From Pythium myriotylum (lineage: Eukaryota; Oomycota; Peronosporomycetes; Pythiales; Pythiaceae), in the NCBI GenBank assembly GCA_023091665.1, contig JALJCQ010000012.1:310001-374000 (forward strand): a stretch of DNA of 64,000 nt, given 5' to 3'. The stretch's first letter is position 1, and each line of letters opens with the position of its first letter. Both the position numbers and the translations under genes were made by a program. Below, piece by piece: positions 43,514-51,934 of the stretch. The notes under the pieces were generated by a model. The model worked only from the letters and a program-made list of their open reading frames with translations. It searched no databases and was not told the origin of the DNA.

Positions 43514-44026
43514 TTAAAGAAGCCTCGCTCGAGTCGTGGGAACAAGCGTCTCGTTGGCCGAAGGCGCCGTGTCAGGACCAGGAAGTGGAGCAGGTGCTGG
43601 TTGCGGTTCGAATCCTGGGATCGAGATCGGAACCGGGACTTCGATCTCTGGGTGCACGAGACCACTGATTCCATGACCGTGTCCATGCTCGCGTTCGCGT
43701 TCGTGACTCTGACGCTCCGGTGCTGGAACGGGTACTGCGGCGTGCGTAGGAGCATGTGCTTCAGCATGACCGGGCGCGGGAGCCGGAGCGTGAGCGTGAG
43801 CTGGTGCTGGTGCTGCAGCGTGGGCCGGAGCAAGAACGGGAGCGATCGCCGGATGCGCTGCCGGACGACGACCAAAGCGAAGCTCGCGAGGCGTCGCAGA
43901 CGCAGACACTGACACTAACTCAGGCCCGGCCACGGACGAGGCCGAGACCGTCGAGAGCGACGCCAGACTGCTTAGCATGACGCACCCAAGAGCCACGAGG
44001 CGCATTGACTTGACCAGAGAGACCAT
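43514..44026 (-). CDS. secreted His/Pro/Ala-rich protein with RELR motif, copy A
   Basis: Single exon, 170 residues. Signal peptide MVSLVKSMRLVALGCVMLSSLAS with cleavage likely between residues 27 and 30. RELR occupies residues 47-50, inside the usual distance for an RxLR motif, but no EER-type acidic motif follows. The middle is an Ala-Pro-His linker (APAHAHAPAPAPGH) and a HEREREHGHGHG segment that could bind metal. A Pro-rich stretch (EVPVPISIPGFEP) and the tail NETLVPTTRARLL complete it. Residues 1 to about 74 are encoded by DNA identical to copy B; the rest differs in length and sequence. No known effector family is recognised. The promoter and leader (44027-44440) are inside the identical tract, so the two copies should be controlled alike. 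Confidence 0.7.
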   Translation of the reverse strand: MVSLVKSMRLVALGCVMLSSLASLSTVSASSVAGPELVSVSASATPRELRFGRRPAAHPAIAPVLAPAHAAAPAPAHAHAPAPAPGHAEAHAPTHAAVPVPAPERQSHEREREHGHGHGISGLVHPEIEVPVPISIPGFEPQPAPAPLPGPDTAPSANETLVPTTRARLL

Positions 44027-44132
44027 GGTGACGATTTGTTTGGAGTGATGGGAGAGTTGAGGTGCGCTCGGGAGCGGTGGGGAGCGGGGCGGGGAGGAGA
44101 AGAGAGAAGAGGTGAGGTGGTGCTTCTCGAGG

Positions 44133-44152
44133 CAAGTTGCAGAATGAATGAG
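44133..44152 (-). promoter_or_regulatory. candidate initiator-like element of gene A
   Basis: On the minus strand this reads CTCATTCATTCTGCAACTTG about 107-126 nt upstream of the start. It resembles the oomycete initiator core (TCATTY with a following CA-T-rich element). An identical site lies at the mirrored position for gene B. Confidence 0.35.
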
Positions 44153-44440
44153 TAGAGTGGAGTGGAGTCTGGTGAGTTCGCACTTTGGTGAGGATCACAA
44201 CTTGGATCTGACTGGGCTGAAAGACACCGCCTCGACGGGCTCCCACGATGCTTTCTTTCTTCACGGTCTCCACAGCAGTGTCTTGTTACAGAATCATTCT
44301 GCGGGAGACGAGACGAGATGAGATGAGAGCCGTGCAGGAAGGCAGACGGCGGACATTGAATCGTGTCCCTTCTCAGGGTCTTACGAATGGATGGATAGAT
44401 GGATAAGTATGTATGCGATGCGCCGCAGCGGCATCCAGAA

Positions 44441-45423
44441 CTCATGGCGGTATCCAGAACTCGCAAAAATCGAATATCGGCATCAATATACATAACAGAA
44501 TCATCGCAGATAAGTATACTGTAATCCATTCACCCATATGCGTGACTGAGTTCACTGTATTTATCACTAGTCGAAAACGAATACAGTAATTCAGTACACG
44601 TTTTGCCTGGCTGTGTAGCCTAGTGCCCGCCTCAGTCCCAGACATGAGCCGTACGTCACGAGAAGGATAACGTCTGTCTGTCTCACGGCGATGATTGCCA
44701 TCCATCCATGGGTGCCATAGAAAAGCCAACATATCCAAGCTACAACTCAACCGCATCCGACCGTGATATGAATATCTCGATGATGATGCAATCGGGGTCT
44801 ATTTGAGGTCTACAGCCCTCATCCACGAGGATTTCTTGGTGGGATGCATGAGAGACGGAGCGTGGAAAGTGTGGAGAGCGTGGAAAGCGTGGAGGGAGCA
44901 AAGAGCTCGAATTGGACGATGATGGTGCAAACGAAGTCTGTTGAGTTCAACTATGTGAATCCTAACAGCTATTAGATTCAGGTTGGAGCAAGAGTTGGAG
45001 TGTCATCGAGTCGCGAGTGGCGAAAGGTGCTGTTATCGTATGTCATCGACAGCATCAAGACACCCAGCCAGTCCAAGTAGACGTCTATTACAGAAGGCAC
45101 GATGGGTTGCCACCCACAAATGACAAGAACAATTGTCGTGAGGTGGATGGTCAGGGTCGACGCTAACGACCACTTCTGAGATCGCGAGTGAAGAATTCGA
45201 GGTGTCGTGTTGAGTTGGTGAGTCGAGTTCATCCTGGCCCAGGGCTGGGTGGTACGAGTTGGGTATAATACTACTTCCATGAGAAATGATCATTTTTCAC
45301 AACATTAGAAATGGTCGTTGTTGTTCTGTTCAACAACCGTGACTGCGAGCTCGCGTCTCGAATGCCTCAGAAGACACAAATACACAATGATACAAATGCA
45401 CAACGACAAAGTCACACAAGGAT

Positions 45424-45463
<40 letters not shown>

Positions 45464-45724
45464 ATTAGCAGAGACGTACCACAGTCCGAGCAAGGTACTT
45501 GGCGTCGACCCGACCTGGGATCCAACATCCAGGATCCAGATCGGAAGTTTCCACGTAGTGCATGTCTCACTACCGCGCTTGGTCACTGCACGATGTCCCA
45601 CACGATGATATCACCGCCATATCCGGATGATTCCATGCCGTGCCATTGAATGGCCAGTTGGTGTGGGTACCTAAAGGATATTCAGACTATGACTGGCATC
45701 TCCGAGCAGTCTGCTTCCACACGA
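44441..45724. other. spacer between the inverted arms, 1,284 bp
   Basis: Lower-GC spacer with no supportable gene. Part of it (about 45290-45400: AGCTCGCGTCT, then an ACAC/AAATACA-rich run) resembles the 3' flanks of genes A and B and may be a degraded third copy. It contains an (AC)17 microsatellite. Confidence 0.5.
45427..45460 (+). repeat. (AC)17 microsatellite
   Basis: Seventeen perfect AC units in the spacer of the inverted duplication. Confidence 0.95.
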
Positions 45725-46012
45725 TTCTGGATGCCGCTGCGGCGCATCGCATACATACTTATCCATCTATCCATCCATTCGTAAGACCCTGAGAAGGGAC
45801 ACGATTCAATGTCCGCCGTCTGCCTTCCTGCACGGCTCTCATCTCATCTCGTCTCGTCTCCCGCAGAATGATTCTGTAACAAGACACTGCTGTGGAGACC
45901 GTGAAGAAAGAAAGCATCGTGGGAGCCCGTCGAGGCGGTGTCTTTCAGCCCAGTCAGATCCAAGTTGTGATCCTCACCAAAGTGCGAACTCACCAGACTC
46001 CACTCCACTCTA

Positions 46013-46032
46013 CTCATTCATTCTGCAACTTG
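46013..46032 (+). promoter_or_regulatory. candidate initiator-like element of gene B
   Basis: CTCATTCATTCTGCAACTTG lies 107-126 nt upstream of the gene B start, the mirrored position of the copy before gene A. It resembles the oomycete initiator consensus. Confidence 0.35.
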
Positions 46033-46138
46033 CCTCGAGAAGCACCACCTCACCTCTTCTCTCTTCTCCTCCCCGCCCCGCTCCCCACCGCTCCCGAGCG
46101 CACCTCAACTCTCCCATCACTCCAAACAAATCGTCACC

Positions 46139-46558
46139 ATGGTCTCTCTGGTCAAGTCAATGCGCCTCGTGGCTCTTGGGTGCGTCATGCTAAGCAGTCT
46201 GGCGTCGCTCTCGACGGTCTCGGCCTCGTCCGTGGCCGGGCCTGAGTTAGTGTCAGTGTCTGCGTCTGCGACGCCTCGCGAGCTTCGCTTTGGTCGTCGT
46301 CCGGCAGCGCATCCGGCGATCGCTCCCGTTCTTGCTCCGGCCCACGCTGCAGCACCAGCGCCTGCTCAGGCTCCTGATCATGATCGCCATGAGCACGAGC
46401 ACAACGAAGACCACGGGCATGGCCATGGACTTGGTGGATTATTCCACCCGAAGATCGAACTCCCGCCGGTCCCAATTTCAATCCCGGGTTCACAGCCTCA
46501 ACCAGCACCTCCTGTCAACGATACGCTTGCTCCCACGACACGAGCGAGGCTTCTTTGA
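46139..46558 (+). CDS. secreted His/Pro/Ala-rich protein with RELR motif, copy B
   Basis: Single exon, 139 residues; diverges from copy A after about residue 74. It shares the signal peptide, RELR at 47-50 and the first Ala-Pro run. Its middle is HDRHEHEHNEDHGHGHG, more acidic and His-dense than copy A and possibly metal-binding. The C-terminal part (LFHPKIELPPVPISIPGSQ, NDTLAPTTRARLL) aligns with copy A after gaps; copy A is 31 residues longer. Identical promoters with diverged C-terminal halves fit either a gene-conversion tract or fast change in the mature domain. Function unknown. Confidence 0.7.
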   Translation: MVSLVKSMRLVALGCVMLSSLASLSTVSASSVAGPELVSVSASATPRELRFGRRPAAHPAIAPVLAPAHAAAPAPAQAPDHDRHEHEHNEDHGHGHGLGGLFHPKIELPPVPISIPGSQPQPAPPVNDTLAPTTRARLL

Positions 46559-46785
46559 GCACGTACTGGACTCCCGTATACACACCGTGTAGACGAAATG
46601 GTAGACCTGTCGTCACGAGGACTACGTCAGTCTTGATTCGGGTCCGTTGACAAGTGTGTTTTTGTATCTTCGTCTCTTTGTGCCTCTGTGACATCGTGCA
46701 TGGAGAGTGCATTTCAGTCAAGACGCGAGCTAGCCGTGGCCGTTGTCTGCAACAGAATGATCCTTTTCGCCACCCTCTTCTTATC

Positions 46786-47083
46786 TCTTCTTATCTCTTC
46801 TTATCTCGTGCCACCTCCTCTCTTTTCATTTCTTGTAGGACCTCCTTCGATCTTGTCTGTCCTTCCGGGATGTGTTCTTGAAGAAGATTTTTCCCCGGAA
46901 GACCGAGTCTTCGAAACATTAACGTTGATAATCACTGTATTGCTTACCACCCACACTGTACAACACACGCATTGGACACGAATTAAGTCGTTCAGGCAAA
47001 TTTAGTCTGACTAAACTTAAACCCTGACTTGCATAATGCATCCCTGGCATGTTGAAGAGATGAGGCAGCATATTTCGCGACAT
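46786..47083. other. intergenic, about 300 bp
   Basis: AT-richer stretch between gene B and the 3' end of the interrupted secreted-protein pseudogene. Nothing recognised. Confidence 0.5.
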
Positions 47084-47133
47084 TTATCTGTCGCCCATCT
47101 GCGTCGGGTTAACGATCACATCCAACACAATAC

Positions 47134-47151
47134 GACCCTTCGTCTTCGTTG
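47134..47151 (+). repeat. target-site duplication, copy 1 (18 bp)
   Basis: GACCCTTCGTCTTCGTTG, identical to 48806-48823. The pair brackets the LINE-like element. Confidence 0.9.
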
Positions 47152-47220
47152 ATGATGAAGATGAAGTCTATTGAGCGCAATAAATGTACCCTAATAGCTG
47201 GAGCTCGGTGCGTTCCGGTA

Positions 47221-48110
47221 TTACCGTGGGTCAACCTGGCTGGCTAGCCAGGGATGTAAGTCGGAGGCGAGGAGCTGGGGCAGGTCTGTGTGGCAGTCCC
47301 TGCCGGTGGGGTGGCGGACAAGGCTCGTTGTGTGAGCTGCCGTCGCATGAGTGGCCAGTGCTTTGGCCATGGCGTTGTGTGCTGTTACCTGGTGATGCCA
47401 CCGTTGAACGCCGACTTGGTCAGCTAGGCGCCGGGCCTTGTGGTAGAGCGGCCGTAGACGCGCGTTCCGGGGTGGCCTGTACGCACGAAGCTGCTGGAGG
47501 AGGAGCGCGTTGTCTCCGATGACAGTGAGGTCGTGCCAGTCATTATCAACCGCCGCTTGTAGGCCCGCGAGAAGTCCGTGGTACGCAGCTTGGTTGTGAG
47601 TGATGGCGGGGTCCGGTAGGGACACTTCTACGCTCCATAGTATCGTCGAAGTGGTGCCCTCCGTTGCAAGGTCGACGAGGACGGCTCCGGCTCCGCCAGG
47701 CCCTGGATTGTTGCGGGTGGTGCCCGCAAAGAAGAGCACGCGTGCCGGAGATCGGACGGGGAGCTGGCAGTCGTGAAGTTCGTGAGCCTCATCGAGCAGA
47801 CCATGAAATTTGGCAAGAAGACCTGATGCAAACTCTGGTGGGTCTTGCTGGTGTTGGATCCGGAAAAGTAACGTGTCGAGCACGCAGTGGCAGCTGTGCG
47901 TATGCACTGCGGTTGCTTGGCGCTCGTCCCATGCTCGGGTCGGGTCGGCCAAGCTATGCCGCCAGGCGGAGATCACTAGGAACGTCTCAAGCGTTAACTG
48001 CTGCCATACCGCCTGGAGGGCGGGGAACGGGCCAGCTCCTGTGTCGTCATCTTCTGGGAGACACTTGCGGAGGGAGGGTAGTTCCCAAACCTTAGGCGGT
48101 ACACTCGTAG
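47221..48110 (-). pseudogene. RNase H-like domain of the LINE-like element, catalytic residues altered
   Basis: The frame (open from 48318) shows an RNase HI fold pattern: LFFAGTTRNNPGPGGAGAVL, ITHNQAAYHGLLAGLQAA, LTVIGDNALLLQQL, RNARLRPLYHKARRLAD and NAMAKALATHA. Compared with the family pattern, the first Asp is Ala (FFAG), the Glu of NQAEY is Ala, the Asp of GDS is kept (GDN) and the last Asp of NxxAD is Lys. Such a domain should be catalytically dead. It is joined by a frameshift near 48100 to the reverse-transcriptase tail. Confidence 0.7.
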
Positions 48111-48793
48111 TCGTAAGCTGAAGACTGCAGTGAGGAATTCGGTGCGTGTGGTCGTGTCCGTCGCTCTCCACAGGCCCAGGGCTGTGAATATACTGCGTAG
48201 TCGTGACCAGAGGAGCTGGGCTGCCGGGCATTCCCAGACAATATGGTAGACGGAGCCTCCAGAGGCACCGATGTGCGGGCAGTGGGGGCACCCTCGACGT
48301 TCGTGAAGTCGATCCCAACCAGAGAGCCTCAGGCCTTTAATCTTGAAGTATAGGAGGCGTTGTCGACTGGAGCTGTGGGGAAGGCGATGGATTGCCTTCC
48401 AGCTGACCATATCCAGTGCTGTGGCAAAATCAACTGAAGACTCTAAGGCGATCTCCCGACGCCGTTGGACATCTTGTTCCTGGCTTTCGTCTTCGAGACT
48501 AAGGTCCTGAGCGTAGCTTTATCATGGAGCTTCGAGGTTCCCCACAGCGGCAGCACCGGGCTCAACTGCGGGTGAGGTACGAACTGAAGTGAAGGTCGCT
48601 TCGAGGCGCTTCGCGCAATCGTCTCCGCATGGTGTAGGGAGTGTACCTCGCCGAGTTCCGTGACTGTGTTGTCTGCACTGCGCCTGGCTAATCGAGTCCC
48701 TTGCAGAAGGTACCACACATCAGGCGACCGTCCTCGCTCCACGAGGTGGGGCCCAGGTCCGTGTGGGAGCAATAAATCCGGGTAGGAGAACAC
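48111..48793 (-). pseudogene. C-terminal reverse-transcriptase fragment of the LINE-like element
   Basis: Two frames: 48793-48443 (no recognised motif) and 48410 to about 48110, which carries a zinc-binding RT tail, CPHCPHIGASGGSVYHIVWE then CPAAQLLW, as in the zf-RVT module of LINE ORF2 proteins. Stops and frameshifts make it non-functional. Confidence 0.6.
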
Positions 48794-48805
48794 GAGCGAG
48801 TCACA

Positions 48806-48823
48806 GACCCTTCGTCTTCGTTG
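48806..48823 (+). repeat. target-site duplication, copy 2 (18 bp)
   Basis: GACCCTTCGTCTTCGTTG; on the minus strand it encodes the NEDEG/TKTKG-frame codons at the insertion point in the secreted-protein gene. Confidence 0.9.
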
Positions 48824-50669
48824 GCACCCACATGAGCAGTGAACCGCCGCCCGTTCCCATGAAGTTTAGGATACCCCTACGCCAGCGATCGATGTAGAGC
48901 GTCTTCCCAGCGAACGTTGAGATGGGCAGCGACGTCTGCCAATTCTTCTTGGCCGGCAAATCCCACTTGTACAGCTGCTTGCCACCCGACATGATGTTCA
49001 GTTTGATGGGCTCGGTGTCGGAGCTCTTGAAGCGGAAGTAGATATAGCCGTCACCTTCGTTCTCCCACGTACCAAAGGATCCTTGGAAAGCTTTGCCGAT
49101 CGTCTTGAGGGCAAGAGCCTTGTCGAGCGGACCGCGCTGGATTCGCCATCGTATTTGGTTACAAGACACATTGGCATGAGGAACTGCTTGACGAGATCAG
49201 TGATTTGGTGTGGATCCCAAAAAGCGAGAACGTCTAGGCCGAACTGAGTGATCTCAATCTTGTACGCATCGAGTGTCTTGAGTGCGTTCTTGGTGCCACT
49301 CTTCGCAAGGTTGACGACCTGCTCGGAGATTAAACGGAGCGCCGTGATAATCTCGTCACGTTTAGTGATGCCGTCGACGCTGTTGCTCTTGATGCAGTTG
49401 ACGGTTGCCTTCGGCAACTCCTCCAGGATGAGCGGCAGATTCAGGATGAAGAAGTCGAGCTTATCAGAAGTGCTGTCCGGGTGCTGCTTGAGGTAGTCGG
49501 CGACCGTGGCCTTCACCTTGTCGATGTAGTCCTTGATCATACCGCCGCAAGTCGTAGCGGTCTGTCCGATCTTCATGAGGTCATCAGGTGTGAGATTGCT
49601 CAGCGTTCCATCGGCGGTTGCCGTTGGATCCTTAACCCAGAAGTCGCGGAAGGACTTGTAGAAGTTGATGAAGTTCTTCGGGTCGGCGGGGTTGATTTTT
49701 TCGAACTTCATATCGATCGCATTGACGATCAACTTCTCGATATACTTCGTATACTTCTTAGTTTTACTGTAGTCTGAAGGCAGGGTTGTACCCAAGCATG
49801 TTGCAATCGCGGCAGGAATGTCGTACAACACAAAGTCCATGTTCGAGATCGCGGTCTTGACCTTGTCCTTGGTGGTGAGTGCCTTTCCGCTAGTGAGTTT
49901 GTCGACCTGGTCAGAGATCTTGGCGGTAACGTTGAGGATAGCTTGGCCACAAGTCACAACCCGCTGCGCACCCTTCACGGCCTTCACGAACTCTCCGAAG
50001 ACACCACTCGTGGCAATTGACAACGCCGTGTTCGCAACTGCACTCACCTTGGCTAGAACAGCCAGCGTGCAGTCCTTGTTCTGAGGTAGACACGTAACAC
50101 CACACTGAACAGGGTAGTCAAGCGGACACTGTGACCAGCAGGAAGCAATATTGTCGAACGTGAAACCCTCGACACACTGTTTGCTGCTTGCGAGTTTGAC
50201 TCGGCGGTAGCAGCCATTCTGTGTGGGGTTGGAGTTGATCTTGGCCTCGATCTTGGTCTCAACCCAGTTGTTGCCCGAATCTGCCGCAGGAGCAGCCGAC
50301 GCAGAAACTGACGCATTAGAAGCCACCGCCACAAAATCCGTCTTGGCAGTGGTGCCAGCGGCCTTTGGTGTCGTGGGGGGCCGACGGCGTTGTCGCGGCC
50401 TTTGGTGTCGTGGCGGCCGACGGTGTCGTCGCAGCCTTCGGCGGAGTAGCGGCCTTCGGAGTAGCGGCAGCCTTCGATGTAGTTGCAGCCGCCGGCGTCG
50501 ATACACGCGTCTTCGCAACCGCGGTCGGAGCCGTCGATGGCGCAACTGCAGGCGATGCAGCTCGCGACTCCAAGTCAGGCGCATGCACAACGCCATTTCC
50601 CGCGTTCACCGATGTGGAAGCAGCGAAGGTGAACGCCGCCATGACAGCGAGCGACCAGAACTTGACCAT

Positions 50670-51115
50670 GGTGGATGCTTGGGCTCTCTTCGGTGGAGAA
50701 GAGGAAATCGAAGAGTGAGAGATTGGTCGACTTGATCTTTGTGGAGACCATTTCCTGCGGGCAATGAGAAGGCCCAAAGGACAACCCTCACCGCCAGTCG
50801 AAACTGCTCAGCGATGGAGGACGATACTGTACGGCAGCCGTCACTCCTTCGCCAGTTGGACCTGGAAGAAGTGGGATGAGCTCGGTGGAACAGACCAGCG
50901 TGCAGTATGTGTTGAAGCGGATGATGGAGACCCCACTGCTTTTGCTCCAAGATACACTGTATGCACCAAACTGCACGCATACCGATCCTCTGGCTCTTGG
51001 ATGTGATGGATAACTCGCCAAGACCATCCGACAGTCTGACAGACTGTCTCCACTACATACCTAAGGCCAAACCTTTGCTTATTGTATCCCCCCCGCCCCC
51101 CCATCCCCAAGACTT
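50670..51115. other. upstream region of the secreted pseudogene, 446 bp
   Basis: Divergent region between the two paralogous secreted genes. Ends in a C-rich run (51088-51107). No gene recognised. Confidence 0.5.
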
Positions 51116-51510
51116 ACGTACAAATTGTACGTGATTGTACTACAATCACGCCTTTGGGGGTGCAAAGTCCGTTTCCGTCAACAAGAGTCCATCAGGATGA
51201 GGCTGAAGAGTGTGGATCACCACAGAACTTGTACTAATCAACTGCAACCTCCCAGCCTAGAACCAGTTGATTAGTACAATCAAGTTGTCTCCGGCTCCCA
51301 GTAGGAGCCGGAGACAACTGCGTCTGTTGGAGGTGCAGGATTTCCAAACCCTGCTTTGAGGTCATACACGTTTTGCAAAGCATAGATTTAGTCAAACTAA
51401 GCTTTGATGCTGATTTGAAGGTGAAGTCCATTGAGTCAGTGGACTTCACCAACGATTCCAAAATGGAACGCAGATGATTAAAATCATCTGCGTTCCATTT
51501 TGGAATCGTT
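51116..51510. repeat. cluster of six perfect inverted repeats (hairpins)
   Basis: Perfect arms: 51116-51123/51125-51132 (8 bp, 1-nt centre); 51130-51139/51141-51150 (10 bp, 1-nt centre); 51229-51244/51264-51279 (16 bp, 19-nt loop); 51283-51298/51304-51319 (16 bp, 5-nt loop); 51420-51430/51440-51450 (11 bp, 9-nt loop); and 51451-51479/51482-51510 (29 bp, 2-nt loop), the last two directly adjacent. Origin unknown. Confidence 0.9.
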
Positions 51511-51934
51511 CATGGCCCCGTTCGGACACAAATGGCCCCTTTCTATGATCCAAGGGTGATGAGTACCGTACTCATCAGGAATCAGGATGACCATGGTGTC
51601 GACACTTCTTGAAGGACAGATGTCTTCACCGACATTTTGCTGCAAAAGAGATAGCGTCTTACACTTCCCTCTTTGTGAAGGTGGATAACCTCGGCGACCT
51701 ATCTGGACCGAAGACATCGGTAAACTTATCCACAAAATCAGAGGACCAACGATCTAGTCCCTGGCTAGGCGACAAGCGAGATCCATTCGACTCCGCAGGA
51801 CCTGTTGGCTTCCACGGTAGAAGCCACTGGGGATATGCGGGAGAACTTCTACCGCAAATCACCCTAGACAGACCGACCCTGCGAGCTCCCACTTCCCAAT
51901 TCGCTCAACTCCTCAAGAGTACCCAAGGGTACCC
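51511..51934. promoter_or_regulatory. upstream region of the intact secreted paralog, 424 bp
   Basis: Lies between the hairpin cluster and the ATG at 51935. No gene recognised; presumed to hold the promoter. Confidence 0.4.

Larger units (their letters stand above)
43281..44440 (-). repeat. left arm of large inverted duplication
   Basis: The left arm mirrors 45725-46780 about an axis near 45082/45083. Within it 43806-44440 is identical by eye to the reverse complement of 45725-46359 with no indel (coordinate sum constant at 90165); outside that tract the arms have diverged. Confidence 0.88.
45725..46780 (+). repeat. right arm of large inverted duplication
   Basis: Mirror of the left arm. 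45725-46359 is identical by eye to the reverse complement of 43806-44440; beyond 46359 the coding and 3' flanking sequence is only similar. Confidence 0.88.
47152..48805 (-). mobile_element. 5'-truncated non-LTR (LINE-like) retrotransposon, 1,654 bp
   Basis: The minus strand encodes, in order, the end of a reverse-transcriptase ORF with a zinc-binding motif and an RNase H-like domain, spread over three frames. It is bounded by perfect 18-bp target-site duplications and has no long terminal repeats. The 3' end (47152-47160 side) carries a short CTTCATCTTCATCATC-like tail instead of poly-A. 5' truncation, variable-length duplication and a simple-repeat tail fit target-primed reverse transcription. 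Confidence 0.85.
47084..50669 (-). pseudogene. secreted Cys-rich-domain protein (paralog of 51935-53788), interrupted by a LINE-like insertion and two frameshifts
   Basis: Starts at ATG 50669 with a signal peptide (MVKFWSLAVMAAFTFAASTSVNA) and a Thr/Ala/Pro-Lys repeat linker. A C-run (G6 on plus, 50375-50380) carries one extra base compared with the preceding repeat unit and shifts frame. The Cys domain then reads CYRRVKLASSKQCVEGF, CWSQCPLDYPVQCGVTC and LPQNKDC, followed by a long helical domain. Near 49160, after MPMC, the frame shifts by net -1. The C-terminal domain (ALKTIGKAFQGSFGTW, LYIDRWRRGILNFMGTGGGS) runs to WVPTKTKG and then into the retroelement at 48805. Beyond the element, from the duplicated target copy at 47134-47151, the frame resumes RIVLDVIVNPTQMGDR and stops at 47084, parallel to GSIVLKVPINKTSFF in the intact paralog. 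Confidence 0.8.

Noticed and set aside
45427..45460. Regular repeat considered as part of a CRISPR-like array
   Set aside because: It is a plain (AC)17 microsatellite; no spacers, and the genome is eukaryotic.
43281..46780. Inverted arms considered as terminal repeats of one large transposon
   Set aside because: The arms contain whole genes with diverged 3' halves, no target-site duplication or transposase is seen, and identity decays outward rather than at sharp termini.
47152..48805. LTR retrotransposon interpretation
   Set aside because: No direct terminal repeats or integrase; an 18-bp duplication and RT-zinc-finger-RNase H order fit a non-LTR element.
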